NCBI GenBank assembly: GCA_902543485.1
Contig: CACBYP010000001.1
Coordinates: forward strand, 186,001-250,000
Reading direction: 5' to 3'
Length of the DNA stretch: 64,000 nt
Source: an uncultured Pelagibacteraceae bacterium
GTDB taxonomy: Bacteria; Pseudomonadota; Alphaproteobacteria; Pelagibacterales; Pelagibacteraceae
Positions 16,494 to 25,787 of the stretch are shown here, piece after piece; position 1 is the stretch's first letter; each line of letters opens with the position of its first letter. A model generated the notes under the pieces. It did no database searches, was not told the origin of the DNA, and worked only from the letters and a program-made list of their open reading frames with translations. Made by a program: the position numbers and the translations under genes.

Positions 16494-17873
16494 ATGAAAA
16501 ACTGGAAAATAAATAGCTGGAGAAAATACCCCGTTAAACATATTCCTCAATATGAAGATAAAAAGGAATTGGAGATGGTTTTAAATAAATTGAAAACCTT
16601 TCCTCCGTTAGTTTTTGCGGGTGAAACAAGACATTTAAAAGATCAGTTGGCGATGGTCAATGATGGAAAAGCATTTCTATTACAAGGTGGTGATTGCGCA
16701 GAAAGTTTTGCAGAATTTCATCCTGACAATATAAGAGATACTTTTAAGGTTATTCTACAAATGGCATTGGTGATGACTTACTCTGCATCTTTACCTATTG
16801 TAAAACTTGGAAGAATTGCTGGACAATTTTCAAAACCAAGAAGTGCTCCAACTGAAAAGCAAGGAGATAAAGAGTTACCAAGTTATTTGGGAGATAATAT
16901 AAATGCAATTGATTTTAATGAAAAAGCTAGAAGACCCGATCCAAAAAGAATGTTTAAGGCTTATTCTCAATCTGCATCAACTTTAAACCTTTTAAGAGCA
17001 TTTTCAAAAGGCGGTTTTGCTGACCTAAACAAAGTTCATTTATGGAACTTAGATTATATTAAAAAAAGTCCACAAGCTAAAAAATTTAAAGAGTTAGAGG
17101 ATAAAATAGCAGATGCACTAGCATTTATGGATGCTTGTGGAATTACATCTAATTTTAATAATAGATTGTACACTGTTAACTTTTGGACTTCTCATGAAGC
17201 TTTGCACTTACCTTTTGAAGAAAGTATGACAAGAGTAGACTCAACCACAGGTGAATATCACGATACTTCAGCTCACTTTGTCTGGATAGGAGATAGAACA
17301 AGACAATTAGATGGAGGACATGTTGAATTTTGTAAAGGAATAGAAAATCCAATTGGTATCAAATGTGGTCCAACTTCAAAACCTGATGAGATTGCAAAAA
17401 TATGTGAAGTTATAAATCCTAAAAATGAAAAAGGAAAAATAACTTTAATCTCAAGATTTGGTCATCAGAACGTTGAAAAATTCTTACCAAAATTAATTAG
17501 AGGAATTAAAAAGGAAGGTGTAAATGTTGTCTGGTCATGTGATCCAATGCATGGAAATACAATTAAATCAACTACTGGTTTTAAAACGAGACCGTTTAAT
17601 GATGTTGTAAGCGAAGTTAAAAATGTATTTGCAGTTCATCAAGCAGAAGGTTCCTATGCAGGAGGTCTTCATGTTGAAATGACAGGACAAGATGTGACAG
17701 AGTGTACTGGTGGAGCAAAGAAAATATCAGATGCAGATTTATCAAGCAGATACCACACGCACTGCGATCCAAGATTGAACTCTGATCAAGCTATAGAATT
17801 AGCATTTTTAATTTCAGATGAGATAAAAAAGAATAGTTTGTATTCTAAATCTGCAATTAAAGCGGCATCTTAA
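16494..17873 (+). CDS. 3-deoxy-7-phosphoheptulonate synthase, class II
   Basis: First enzyme of the shikimate pathway; joins PEP and erythrose-4-phosphate. It is the plant/actinobacterial-like class II type, 459 aa from the ATG. Family blocks are SWRKYPVKHIPQY, FAGETRHLKDQLAMV, LLQGGDCAESF, KLGRIAGQFSKPRS, LWNLDY, SAHFVWIGDRTRQLDGGHVEF, WSCDPMHGNT and GGLHVEMTGQDVTECTGG. The metal-ligand Cys in GGDC and the HVEMTGQ loop are intact. The track starts at TTG 16488. The ATG two codons later leaves the conserved W.I.SWR start and is preferred. Confidence 0.93.
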   Translation: MKNWKINSWRKYPVKHIPQYEDKKELEMVLNKLKTFPPLVFAGETRHLKDQLAMVNDGKAFLLQGGDCAESFAEFHPDNIRDTFKVILQMALVMTYSASLPIVKLGRIAGQFSKPRSAPTEKQGDKELPSYLGDNINAIDFNEKARRPDPKRMFKAYSQSASTLNLLRAFSKGGFADLNKVHLWNLDYIKKSPQAKKFKELEDKIADALAFMDACGITSNFNNRLYTVNFWTSHEALHLPFEESMTRVDSTTGEYHDTSAHFVWIGDRTRQLDGGHVEFCKGIENPIGIKCGPTSKPDEIAKICEVINPKNEKGKITLISRFGHQNVEKFLPKLIRGIKKEGVNVVWSCDPMHGNTIKSTTGFKTRPFNDVVSEVKNVFAVHQAEGSYAGGLHVEMTGQDVTECTGGAKKISDADLSSRYHTHCDPRLNSDQAIELAFLISDEIKKNSLYSKSAIKAAS

Positions 17874-17876
17874 CAG

Positions 17877-17904
17877 TTTAAAAATAAATTTTTTTTCTTA
17901 TATT
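17877..17904 (+). promoter_or_regulatory. Candidate promoter for nadE, almost on the start codon
   Basis: TTTAAA (17877-17882), a 16-bp spacer and TATATT (17899-17904) sit so that transcription would begin at or beside the nadE ATG (17911). No Shine-Dalgarno sequence is visible in the 37-nt gap. This would give a leaderless transcript if the promoter is real. Confidence 0.3.
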
Positions 17905-17910
17905 AAATTT

Positions 17911-18648
17911 ATGACGCCTAAAGATAAAGTAAATCACATTAAAAGCTGGATTTCAGATTATGTGAATTCTATGCCAAAAAAAGCTCAATCTTTAGTAATT
18001 GGTATTTCAGGTGGAATAGACTCTTCTGTTTCAAGTACACTAAGTGCAATGACAGGTTTAAAAACAATTGTTTTATCAATGCCTATTAAACAAAAATCTG
18101 CACAACATGACCTAAGTTTGGCTCATCAAGAATGGTTAAAGAGGAATTTTAGCAATGTAGAGGGACACACATTAGAATTAGATAGTTTGTTTAAAACATT
18201 TGAAGGAACACTAAACAATTTTGGTAGTGAGCACGGGATGGCAAATTCCAGAGCAAGATTAAGAATGACAACACTTTATCAAGTAGCTGCTGCTAATAAC
18301 GGGATAGTTGTCGGAACAGGAAATAAAGTAGAAGATTTTGGAGTCGGTTTTTATACAAAATACGGTGATGGTGGAGTAGATATTTCTCCAATAGCAGATT
18401 GCAATAAAACTGAGGTATGGGAGCTTGGCAAAGAGCTTGGAATTTTAAAAGAGATTATTGACGCTCCTCCTACAGATGGTTTATGGGATGATGGTCGTAC
18501 TGATGAGGGACAGCTTGGTTTATCATATAAAGAATTAGAAGAAGCAATGGATAATGAAAATTCTGTAAATAGAGATAAATATAATTCAATTCGAAGTGCA
18601 AATTTGCATAAAATGGAACCTATTCCAGTATGCAAAATTCCTAATTAA
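17911..18648 (+). CDS. nadE: NAD(+) synthase (ammonia-dependent type)
   Basis: Last step of NAD synthesis: amidation of nicotinate adenine dinucleotide. It has 245 aa with the N-type ATP pyrophosphatase P-loop SGGIDSSVS near residue 34. It also has GTGNKVEDFGVGFYTKYGDGGVDISPIADCNKTEVWELG, the conserved NaAD/ATP-binding region. There is no N-terminal nitrilase-like glutaminase domain, so it is the short form that depends on free ammonia. nadK lies elsewhere in this window (33847). Confidence 0.93.
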   Translation: MTPKDKVNHIKSWISDYVNSMPKKAQSLVIGISGGIDSSVSSTLSAMTGLKTIVLSMPIKQKSAQHDLSLAHQEWLKRNFSNVEGHTLELDSLFKTFEGTLNNFGSEHGMANSRARLRMTTLYQVAAANNGIVVGTGNKVEDFGVGFYTKYGDGGVDISPIADCNKTEVWELGKELGILKEIIDAPPTDGLWDDGRTDEGQLGLSYKELEEAMDNENSVNRDKYNSIRSANLHKMEPIPVCKIPN

Positions 18649-18652
18649 TCAA

Positions 18653-18673
18653 ATAGATTCACAAATCTATAAT
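18653..18673 (+). promoter_or_regulatory. Short inverted repeat and -10-like element before cysS
   Basis: ATAGATT (18653-18659) and AATCTAT (18664-18670) form a perfect 7-bp AT-rich stem with loop CACA. A perfect TATAAT (18668-18673) overlaps its second arm, about 20 nt before the cysS ATG. There is no U-tract, so a strong terminator for nadE is unlikely. The -35 region is weak. An operator or a chance AT-rich dyad are both possible. Confidence 0.35.
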
Positions 18674-18693
18674 TTAAGTATATTCCTAGTTGT

Positions 18694-20055
18694 ATGGCTA
18701 AAGATATTTTTTTAACTAATAGTCTAGGTGGCAAGAAAGAAAAATTTACTCCCAAAAACGAAAAATCCATAGGCATGTATGTTTGTGGTCCCACCGTTTA
18801 TGATGATCCACATATTGGCAATGCTAGACCATTAGTTGTCTTTGACATTCTTTATAAAATTCTAAAAAATAAATATGGATCAGCATCTGTAAAATATATC
18901 AGAAATATAACAGACATAGATGATAAAATAATTAAAGCATCTAATGATCTAAATATTTCTATAAACGATTTAACTTCAAAAATTACTGAAAATTTTCATA
19001 CGGATTGTAACTACTTAAAATGTGAAACACCAAACAGTGAACCAAAGGCAACAGAAAATATAAAACAAATGATTGAAATGATCACAGAACTAGAGAAAAA
19101 AGGGTTTGCATATTCAAAGGATAAGCATGTTTATTTTGAAGTTAAAAAATTTAGTGATTATGGAAAACTATCTAATAAAAAGTTAGATGAATTAATAGCT
19201 GGTTCACGAGTAGAGGTTTCAAAAATAAAAAAAAATCCTGAAGATTTTGTATTATGGAAACCATCAACAGATAAAGAGCCGTCATGGGAATCTCCTTGGG
19301 GCAAAGGTAGACCAGGTTGGCACTTAGAATGTTCAGTTATGTCTAAAAGATATTTGGGTGAAGAATTTGATATTCACGGGGGTGGTAGAGACTTGATTTT
19401 TCCTCATCATGAAAACGAGATTGCGCAATCAAGATGTGCAAATGAAACAAATTCATTTGCAAATTATTGGGTCCATAATGGATTTATAACTCTTTCCAAT
19501 GAAAAAATGGCAAAATCTCAGGGGAACATAATAAAAATAAAAGATTTTAAAAATAAATATAATGGTCAAGTTTTAAGATTAGCGTTAATTAGTGCTCACT
19601 ATAGACAAGGATTAGATTGGAATGAAAAACTAATATTAGATTGTGAAAAAACCATAAATAAATGGTATTCAGCCTATTCTGATGTTCATAAAAGCACAAT
19701 ATTACCAGATGAATTATTAGATCCTTTGTATGACGATTTAAACACGCCTGGCTATATTGCTAATTTACATTCTTTATATAGTAAAGCTTCAACTGGAACG
19801 AACGAGGATAAAGCAACTTTTGTAAAAGCTTGCAATTTTATAGGTCTATTAACTGATACTTCAGAAGAGTGGCTACAAACAAAAAAAAATACAATTTCTC
19901 TTTCAGAGGATGAAATTAATTCAAAAATAGCTGAGAGAAATAAAGCAAGAGATAAAAAAAATTATCAATTAGCTGACAAAATTAGGAAAGATCTTTTAGA
20001 TAAGGGTATTTTAATTGAAGATAAAGATGGTACAACCTCGTGGAAATTAAAATGA
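18694..20055 (+). CDS. cysS: Cysteinyl-tRNA synthetase
   Basis: Charges tRNA-Cys. It has 453 aa and is class Ia. Zinc ligand Cys in YVCGPTVYD is followed by the HIGH-type motif HIGNAR. A second zinc region lies in LECSVMS and HHENEIAQS. The KMSKS-type motif is KMAKSQGN. The length matches bacterial CysRS (E. coli 461). The final A of the TGA stop lies within an ATGA overlap with the next gene. Confidence 0.96.
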   Translation: MAKDIFLTNSLGGKKEKFTPKNEKSIGMYVCGPTVYDDPHIGNARPLVVFDILYKILKNKYGSASVKYIRNITDIDDKIIKASNDLNISINDLTSKITENFHTDCNYLKCETPNSEPKATENIKQMIEMITELEKKGFAYSKDKHVYFEVKKFSDYGKLSNKKLDELIAGSRVEVSKIKKNPEDFVLWKPSTDKEPSWESPWGKGRPGWHLECSVMSKRYLGEEFDIHGGGRDLIFPHHENEIAQSRCANETNSFANYWVHNGFITLSNEKMAKSQGNIIKIKDFKNKYNGQVLRLALISAHYRQGLDWNEKLILDCEKTINKWYSAYSDVHKSTILPDELLDPLYDDLNTPGYIANLHSLYSKASTGTNEDKATFVKACNFIGLLTDTSEEWLQTKKNTISLSEDEINSKIAERNKARDKKNYQLADKIRKDLLDKGILIEDKDGTTSWKLK

Positions 20056-21653
20056 GTAAAGAAAAAATCTATATATTTGATACAACACTTAGAGATGGGG
20101 CACAAACACAAGGCGTTGATTTTTCATTAAATGAAAAAGAAAAAATTGCTAAATCTTTGGATAACTTAGGAGTTGATTATATCGAAGGGGGTTGGCCAGG
20201 AGCAAATCCAACAGATACAGAATTTTTTAATAAAGATCAGAACTTTAAAAATGCAAATCTTACAGCTTTTGGTATGACTAAAAAATCAGAGCATAGTGCA
20301 AAAAATGACCCAATGTTGTCATCTCTGATTAATTCAAAGAGTTCATCAGTTTGTTTATTTGGTAAAAGTTGGGATTTTCATGTTGATGTTGCCTTGGGTA
20401 TTTCAAACGATCAAAATTTAGAAAATATAAGCGAGAGTGCAAAGCATATAGTTAATTCAGGTAAAGAATTTATGTTTGATGCTGAACATTTTTTTGATGG
20501 TTATAAATCAAATCCTGAATATGCAATATCATGTTTAAAAGCTGCATATGATAATGGCGCAAGATGGATTGTTTTATGTGATACTAATGGAGGGACATTA
20601 CCTCACGAAATTTCTAAAATCGTTGAAGAGGTATCAAAACATATACCTGGTAAAAATCTTGGAATTCATGCTCACAACGATACCGAAAATGCAGTTGCTA
20701 ATAGTTTAGTAGCTGTCCAAGCAGGAGTAAGGCAGGTTCAGGGTACAATTAATGGACTAGGAGAAAGATGCGGTAATGCAAATTTAATGTCTTTAATCCC
20801 AACTTTTTTTTTAAAAAAAGATTTTTCAGACAAATATGAAATTAATATTAAACCTGAAAATATTAAAAATTTAACTCAATGTTCAAGATTATTAGATGAA
20901 ATATTGAATAGAAAACCTAACAAACATTTACCTTATGTGGGCGCTTCTGCATTTTCACACAAAGGTGGAATGCATGTATCAGCTGTACAAAAAAATCCAA
21001 AAACTTATGAACATATTAATCCTGATGAAGTAGGTAATGCTAGGAATATTGTTGTTTCTGATCAATCAGGCCAATCTAATATAATGTCTAGATTAAATGC
21101 AATTGGTATTAATATTAAAAAAGACGATCCAAAAATTAAAAAACTTCTTGATGAAGTAAAAGATAGAGAGTTCATAGGATATAGTTACGATGGTGCTGAT
21201 GCATCTTTTGAGCTTTTAGCTAGAAGATTGATGGGTGAAATACCAAGATATATTTCAATTAATGAATATGATGTTTCTGTTAAGAAAGATTCTACTGGAG
21301 AAGTAATATCATTTGCAAAAGCAAAACTTGAGGTGGATGGTCATGAAATATTATGTGAAGGCGAGGGTAACGGACCTGTTAATGCTTTAGATAATGCAAT
21401 TAGAAAAAATGTAAATAAACTTGAAAAGTACTCAGAATACTTAAAAGATCTAAAATTAGTTGATTATAAAGTTAGAATTTTAAATACAGGAACTGGAGCT
21501 GTTACTAGAGTTTCAATAGAAAGTGCAGACTCAAAACATGGTAATTGGTTTACTATAGGAGTTTCTCCAAATATTATTGATGCATCTTTTAAAGCTCTAG
21601 TTGATAGTTTAGACTACAAACTATTTAAGGATAATGCTCCTGCAAGTACTTGA
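20052..21653 (+). CDS. cimA: (R)-citramalate synthase
   Basis: Condenses pyruvate with acetyl-CoA to citramalate, the threonine-independent entry to isoleucine. It has 533 aa and belongs to the DRE-TIM metallolyase group. The catalytic start is FDTTLRDGAQTQGVDFSLNEK, metal/substrate segments are DYIEGGWPGANPTD and LGIHAHNDTENAV, then INGLGERCGNANL and a C-terminal LeuA-type regulatory domain. The YIEGGWPGANP block distinguishes it from 2-isopropylmalate synthase. The track starts at GTG 20040. The ATG at 20052, overlapping the cysS TGA as ATGA, is preferred. Confidence 0.88.
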   Translation: MSKEKIYIFDTTLRDGAQTQGVDFSLNEKEKIAKSLDNLGVDYIEGGWPGANPTDTEFFNKDQNFKNANLTAFGMTKKSEHSAKNDPMLSSLINSKSSSVCLFGKSWDFHVDVALGISNDQNLENISESAKHIVNSGKEFMFDAEHFFDGYKSNPEYAISCLKAAYDNGARWIVLCDTNGGTLPHEISKIVEEVSKHIPGKNLGIHAHNDTENAVANSLVAVQAGVRQVQGTINGLGERCGNANLMSLIPTFFLKKDFSDKYEINIKPENIKNLTQCSRLLDEILNRKPNKHLPYVGASAFSHKGGMHVSAVQKNPKTYEHINPDEVGNARNIVVSDQSGQSNIMSRLNAIGINIKKDDPKIKKLLDEVKDREFIGYSYDGADASFELLARRLMGEIPRYISINEYDVSVKKDSTGEVISFAKAKLEVDGHEILCEGEGNGPVNALDNAIRKNVNKLEKYSEYLKDLKLVDYKVRILNTGTGAVTRVSIESADSKHGNWFTIGVSPNIIDASFKALVDSLDYKLFKDNAPAST

Positions 21654-22372
21654 TGTCATTTAAGAATATAACTTTCATTTTACATAAACCTCAATTGTCA
21701 GAAAATATAGGAGCCTGTGCTAGAGCTTTAAAAAACTTTAATTTTAATAATCTTTCAATTGTTAATCCAAAACCCTTATTTCCAAATGATAAAATTATCG
21801 CAACATCTGTAGGGGCAAAAGATATTATTAAAAAAGCAAAAGTATGTGAAAATTTAGAAACATCATTAAGTAATTTGGATATATTAGTTGCAACATCTGC
21901 AAGATTTAGAAATAAAAATATTAAACATATATCAATAACTGATCTAAATAAGATTAATTACAAAAAAAAGGTTGGTTTTCTTTTTGGATCAGAAGCATCT
22001 GGATTATCAAATAATGAAGTTAGTTATGCTGATTATACTTTACAAATTCCAAGTAATAAGAATTTTAGATCTTTAAATTTGTCTCATAGTCTAATTATAG
22101 TAGCACAAATAGTAAGTGGCATAATTTCAAATAAAAAAATTACTTTTGAAAAGTCAAAAAAAATTAAAAGTGCAAATAAGAATGATATTCAAAGAATGTT
22201 GAATTTATGCATTAATAATTTAGAAAATAAGAATTTTTTTCATCCACCTGAAAAAAAACCGATCATGATGGAAAATTTAAGAAGTATTTTCTATAAACTT
22301 AATCTTTCAGAAAAAGAAACTCGTATTTTATCGAGTGTATTTGCTGGTTTAAGTAAGGAAAAGGTTGATTGA
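21653..22372 (+). CDS. trmJ: tRNA/rRNA 2'-O-methyltransferase, TrmJ type
   Basis: A SPOUT-fold methyltransferase of 239 aa. The opening ITFILHKPQLSENIGACARALKNF is the TrmJ/SpoU N-motif, then GFLFGSEASGLSNNEVSYADYTLQIPSNKNFRSLNLSHSLIIVA, the knot region that binds SAM. Bacterial TrmJ methylates C/U32 of the anticodon loop. A helical C-terminal extension of about 75 aa is also TrmJ-like. The ATG at 21653 shares one base with the cimA TGA (TGATG). Exact target is inferred from the family. Confidence 0.85.
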   Translation: MSFKNITFILHKPQLSENIGACARALKNFNFNNLSIVNPKPLFPNDKIIATSVGAKDIIKKAKVCENLETSLSNLDILVATSARFRNKNIKHISITDLNKINYKKKVGFLFGSEASGLSNNEVSYADYTLQIPSNKNFRSLNLSHSLIIVAQIVSGIISNKKITFEKSKKIKSANKNDIQRMLNLCINNLENKNFFHPPEKKPIMMENLRSIFYKLNLSEKETRILSSVFAGLSKEKVD

Positions 22373-22396
22373 CAAAACATAACTTAGGCTTATAAG
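22369..22396 (+). promoter_or_regulatory. Promoter for rpsD overlapping the trmJ stop
   Basis: A perfect TTGACA (22369-22374) overlaps the trmJ TGA stop. A 16-bp spacer leads to TATAAG (22391-22396). The rpsD ATG is at 22408, so the predicted leader is only about 4-6 nt and has no room for a Shine-Dalgarno sequence. Confidence 0.65.
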
Positions 22397-22407
22397 ACCT
22401 CATACTA

Positions 22408-23025
22408 ATGACAAAAAGATTAAACTCTAAACATAAGGTAGATCGAAGATTAAAAGTAAATTTATGGGGGAGACCCAAAAGTCCTTTTAATACAAGAGCT
22501 TATCCTCCTGGACAACATGGACAAACAAAAGCTGGAAAACCTTCAGACTATGGAATTCAACTTCAGGCAAAACAAAAATTAAAGTCTTATTATGGAAACA
22601 TGAATGAAAGACAATTTAGAAATGTATATAAAAAAGCAATTATGAAAAAAGGTGACACTGCTGAAAATTTAATTGGATTATTAGAACGAAGATTAGATGC
22701 TGTAATTTACAGATCAAAGTTATCAAACACTATTTTTTCATCAAGACAATTAATTAATCACGGTCATGTTAAAGTTAATGGAAAAAAAGTTAATATAGCA
22801 AGTTACCAGGTTAAAGAAGAAGATACTATTGAAATTAGAGATAAATCTAAACAACTTGCTTTAATTGATATTGCTCTTGCTAACAAAGAAAGAGAAGTCC
22901 CAGAATATCTACAATTAGATGAAAAGAATAAAAAAGTTAAATTTGTAAGAGTTCCATCTTTTGAAGAAGTTCCTTATCCAGTTGTTATGGAACCAAACTT
23001 AGTAATTGAATATTATTCTAGATAA
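22408..23025 (+). CDS. rpsD: 30S ribosomal protein S4
   Basis: Primary 16S rRNA-binding protein that nucleates 30S assembly. It has 205 aa: [32 protein letters not shown], an S4 RNA-binding domain ([14 protein letters not shown]...[24 protein letters not shown]) and the usual IEYYSR end. N-terminal zinc cysteines are absent (C-minus form). It is away from the alpha operon, where E. coli encodes it, and has its own strong promoter. It converges on grxD with no gap. Confidence 0.97.
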   Translation: MTKRLNSKHKVDRRLKVNLWGRPKSPFNTRAYPPGQHGQTKAGKPSDYGIQLQAKQKLKSYYGNMNERQFRNVYKKAIMKKGDTAENLIGLLERRLDAVIYRSKLSNTIFSSRQLINHGHVKVNGKKVNIASYQVKEEDTIEIRDKSKQLALIDIALANKEREVPEYLQLDEKNKKVKFVRVPSFEEVPYPVVMEPNLVIEYYSR

Positions 23026-23364
23026 TTAATTCTTTGCTTTAAAATTTATTCCTTTAGACTCAAAAAGTTTAGCAAGTTCTCCATTCTCATACATTTCTTT
23101 TACGATATCACATCCACCAATAAATTCGTTTTTAACATATAATTGAGGAATGGTCGGCCAATCACTAAAAACCTTTATACCTTCTCTTAACTTTTGATCT
23201 GCTAAAACATTTACACCTTTAAAATTTACTTCAAGAACTTTTAAAATATTTGATGTAGCCATTGAAAATCCACACTGGGGTGCATCAGGTGTACCTTTCA
23301 TAAAAAGACACACATCGTTATTTTCAATTTCACTTTTTATTAAATCGTTTGTTTCTTGTTCCAT
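23026..23364 (-). CDS. grxD: Monothiol glutaredoxin, Grx4/GrxD type
   Basis: Binds and passes on [2Fe-2S] clusters, usually with a BolA partner. It has 112 aa with active-site CGFS (PQCGFSMAT). Glutathione-binding residues are visible in KGTPDAPQCGFS, WPTIPQLYVK and GGCDIV. It directly follows bolA (stop and start codons abut), and the known Grx4-BolA heterodimer gives the pair a shared role in iron/Fe-S handling. Its stop abuts the rpsD stop. Confidence 0.95.
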   Translation of the reverse strand: MEQETNDLIKSEIENNDVCLFMKGTPDAPQCGFSMATSNILKVLEVNFKGVNVLADQKLREGIKVFSDWPTIPQLYVKNEFIGGCDIVKEMYENGELAKLFESKGINFKAKN

Positions 23365-23595
23365 TTAAATTTCCTTTGTTTTAATTGCTAAAGCGTGAAG
23401 CTCGTTTCCCATTTTACCTTTTAAAGAATTATATACCATTTTATGTTGTTCTATTTTACTTTTACCTGAAAATTCAGATGATGTCACTGTAGCAGAGTAG
23501 TGATTTCCATCACCTGCTAAATCTTGAATTTCAACTTTTGCGTCAGGTAATCCTTCTTTAATTAAACTCTCAATTTCTTTTAAATCCATTGCCAT
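23365..23595 (-). CDS. BolA/IbaG-family protein
   Basis: A 76-aa BolA-like protein: LPDAKVEIQDLAGDGNHYSATVTSSEF.GKSKIEQHKMVYNSLKGKMGNELHALAIKT. The conserved His in the C-terminal HALAI segment is the likely cluster ligand in a BolA-monothiol glutaredoxin complex. GDGNHYSATV is closer to IbaG (YrbA) than to E. coli BolA. The start overlaps the purL stop by one base. A second in-frame ATG two codons on is possible. Confidence 0.9.
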   Translation of the reverse strand: MAMDLKEIESLIKEGLPDAKVEIQDLAGDGNHYSATVTSSEFSGKSKIEQHKMVYNSLKGKMGNELHALAIKTKEI

Positions 23596-25787
23596 TAGCT
23601 ATCCATATACTTCTTTAACCAATATGTATGTGCATCTGCCAATTCTTCAATAGGCAAATTGATGTCATCTTTATATACGATGGATTGTCCATATACTGTC
23701 CCTAATTCATCGAAATGTACAGAATATTTGTTTAAAATATCATTTACTTTCTTCAAACTAGCTTTAGGTATTTCAACAATATATCGAGCCTGATCTTCAC
23801 CAAAGAAATATTCATATTTATTTGTTAAACCTTTAAGTGAATTAATTTTTATTCCCCTTTTTCCTTTAATACACATTTTTGATAATGCTGTTAAAATTCC
23901 ACCTAATGATACGTCATGGCAACTCACAATAAGACTTTTTCTAGATAAATCTAATACAGTCTCACCAATGTTTTTTTCATTAAATAAATTAACAGTTGGT
24001 GGTGGACCTTTTTTTTCATTTAAAAGCTCTCTTGCAAAAATACTTTGATCTAAATGTCCATCGGTTTTACCAATTACGTAAACTAAGTTTCCATCAGTTT
24101 TAAAATCCATAGTAAGCATTTGTTGATAGTCAGAGATTAGTCCAACACCTCCAATTGTCGGTGTAGGTTTGATACCTTTATCTTTTGTTTCATTATAAAA
24201 TGATACATTTCCAGATACGACTGGAAAATCTAGATACTTACTTGCTTCTGTAATTCCTTCAACACATTCTACGAATTCACCCATATTTTTTTCTTTTTCT
24301 GGATTTCCGAAGTTTAAACAATTGGTAATAGCAATAGGTTTAGCTCCTACCGAAATAAGATTTCTATAGCTCTCACAAACTATTTGTTTTCCTCCAGTTA
24401 ATGGATGCGAGAAACAATATAATGCAGAAGAATCTACTGATGCGGCTACCGCTTTATTGGTTCCATGAACTCTCACAACACCTGAATCACCACCTGGTTT
24501 TTGAATTGTATCACCCATCACAGTATGATCATATTGATCCCATATCCATTTTTTATCTGAAATGTTTGAATTACTTAAAATCTTCTTCAAGCAATCTGAT
24601 AATTTTAGAGATTTAAATTCATCTTTATCAAATTTTAATTTTTGAGGTAATTTAGTTTTTTTCCAAGAACGATCATATATTGGAGCATTTTCTGCAAGAA
24701 GATCAATCGGTATTTCAGCAACTTTTTTATTATCAAATATTAATTCTATTTTTTTTGTATCTGTTGTTTTACCTATAACTGCAAAATCTAGGTTCCATTT
24801 ATCAAATATTTTCTTCGCGTGTTCTTCTTTTCCTTTTTCAAGAACTATAAGCATTCTCTCTTGACTTTCAGACAACATTATTTCGTATGGTGTCATTTTT
24901 TCTTCCCTACAAGGAACCTCACTAAGATTTAATTCAATTCCAAGGTTTCCTTTTGACGCCATTTCCACACTTGAAGATGTTAATCCTGCTGCCCCCATAT
25001 CTTGAATTGCAATAATTGAATTATCAGCCATTAATTCTAGGCACGCTTCAAGTAATAATTTTTCAGTAAAAGGGTCTCCCACTTGAACTGTTGGTTTTTT
25101 TTCTTCGATTTTGTCATCGAATGTTGCGGAAGCCATACTTGCACCATGAATTCCATCTCTCCCAGTTTTTGAACCTACGTATATTACTGGTTTATCTAAG
25201 CCAGCTGCTTTTGAGTAAAAAATCTTATTTTTATTTACTAAGCCAAGAGTCATTGCATTTACTAATATATTTCCATTGTAAGACTCATCAAAAGTTGTTT
25301 GGCCAGCAATAGTTGGAACTCCAATACAATTACCATATCCACCTATACCCTTAACAACTCCTCTTAATAAATTTCTTGTTTTTTTATGTTGTGGTGAACC
25401 AAAATGAATTGAATTTAAATTCGCTATTGGTCTTGCTCCCATTGTAAATACATCCCTCATAATTCCACCAACACCAGTCGCTGCTCCTTGATAAGGTTCA
25501 ATAAACGAAGGGTGATTATGGCTTTCAATTTTAAATACAATTGCATCGTCATCTCCAATATCAATGACACCCGCATTTTCTCCAGGTCCTTGAATGACCT
25601 GTTTTCCTTTGGTGTGCATTTTTTTTAAGTGTTTTCTAGAAGACTTATAGGAGCAATGTTCGTTCCACATTGCAGAAAATATTGCAAGTTCAGTTAAATT
25701 AGGTGTTCTCTTCAGAAGTTCACATATTTTAGAAAACTCTTCTTTTTTTAATCCGTGATCTATTGCAACTGCTTCTGTGACTTCCAT
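23595..25787 (-). CDS. purL: Phosphoribosylformylglycinamidine synthase, large subunit
   Basis: Synthetase subunit of the three-part FGAM synthase (PurS-PurQ-PurL). It has 730 aa, the small Gram-positive/alphaproteobacterial form, not the fused 1,300-aa gamma form. Motifs: WNEHCSYKSS, GPGENAGVIDIGDDDAIVFKIESHNHPS, GAATGVGGIMRDVFTMGARPIA, QDMGAAGLTSSSVEMA and a second half with GGDSGVVRV and DVSLGGIL. Uses ATP and PurQ-derived ammonia. It overlaps purQ and bolA by one base each. Confidence 0.97.
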   Translation of the reverse strand: MEVTEAVAIDHGLKKEEFSKICELLKRTPNLTELAIFSAMWNEHCSYKSSRKHLKKMHTKGKQVIQGPGENAGVIDIGDDDAIVFKIESHNHPSFIEPYQGAATGVGGIMRDVFTMGARPIANLNSIHFGSPQHKKTRNLLRGVVKGIGGYGNCIGVPTIAGQTTFDESYNGNILVNAMTLGLVNKNKIFYSKAAGLDKPVIYVGSKTGRDGIHGASMASATFDDKIEEKKPTVQVGDPFTEKLLLEACLELMADNSIIAIQDMGAAGLTSSSVEMASKGNLGIELNLSEVPCREEKMTPYEIMLSESQERMLIVLEKGKEEHAKKIFDKWNLDFAVIGKTTDTKKIELIFDNKKVAEIPIDLLAENAPIYDRSWKKTKLPQKLKFDKDEFKSLKLSDCLKKILSNSNISDKKWIWDQYDHTVMGDTIQKPGGDSGVVRVHGTNKAVAASVDSSALYCFSHPLTGGKQIVCESYRNLISVGAKPIAITNCLNFGNPEKEKNMGEFVECVEGITEASKYLDFPVVSGNVSFYNETKDKGIKPTPTIGGVGLISDYQQMLTMDFKTDGNLVYVIGKTDGHLDQSIFARELLNEKKGPPPTVNLFNEKNIGETVLDLSRKSLIVSCHDVSLGGILTALSKMCIKGKRGIKINSLKGLTNKYEYFFGEDQARYIVEIPKASLKKVNDILNKYSVHFDELGTVYGQSIVYKDDINLPIEELADAHTYWLKKYMDS

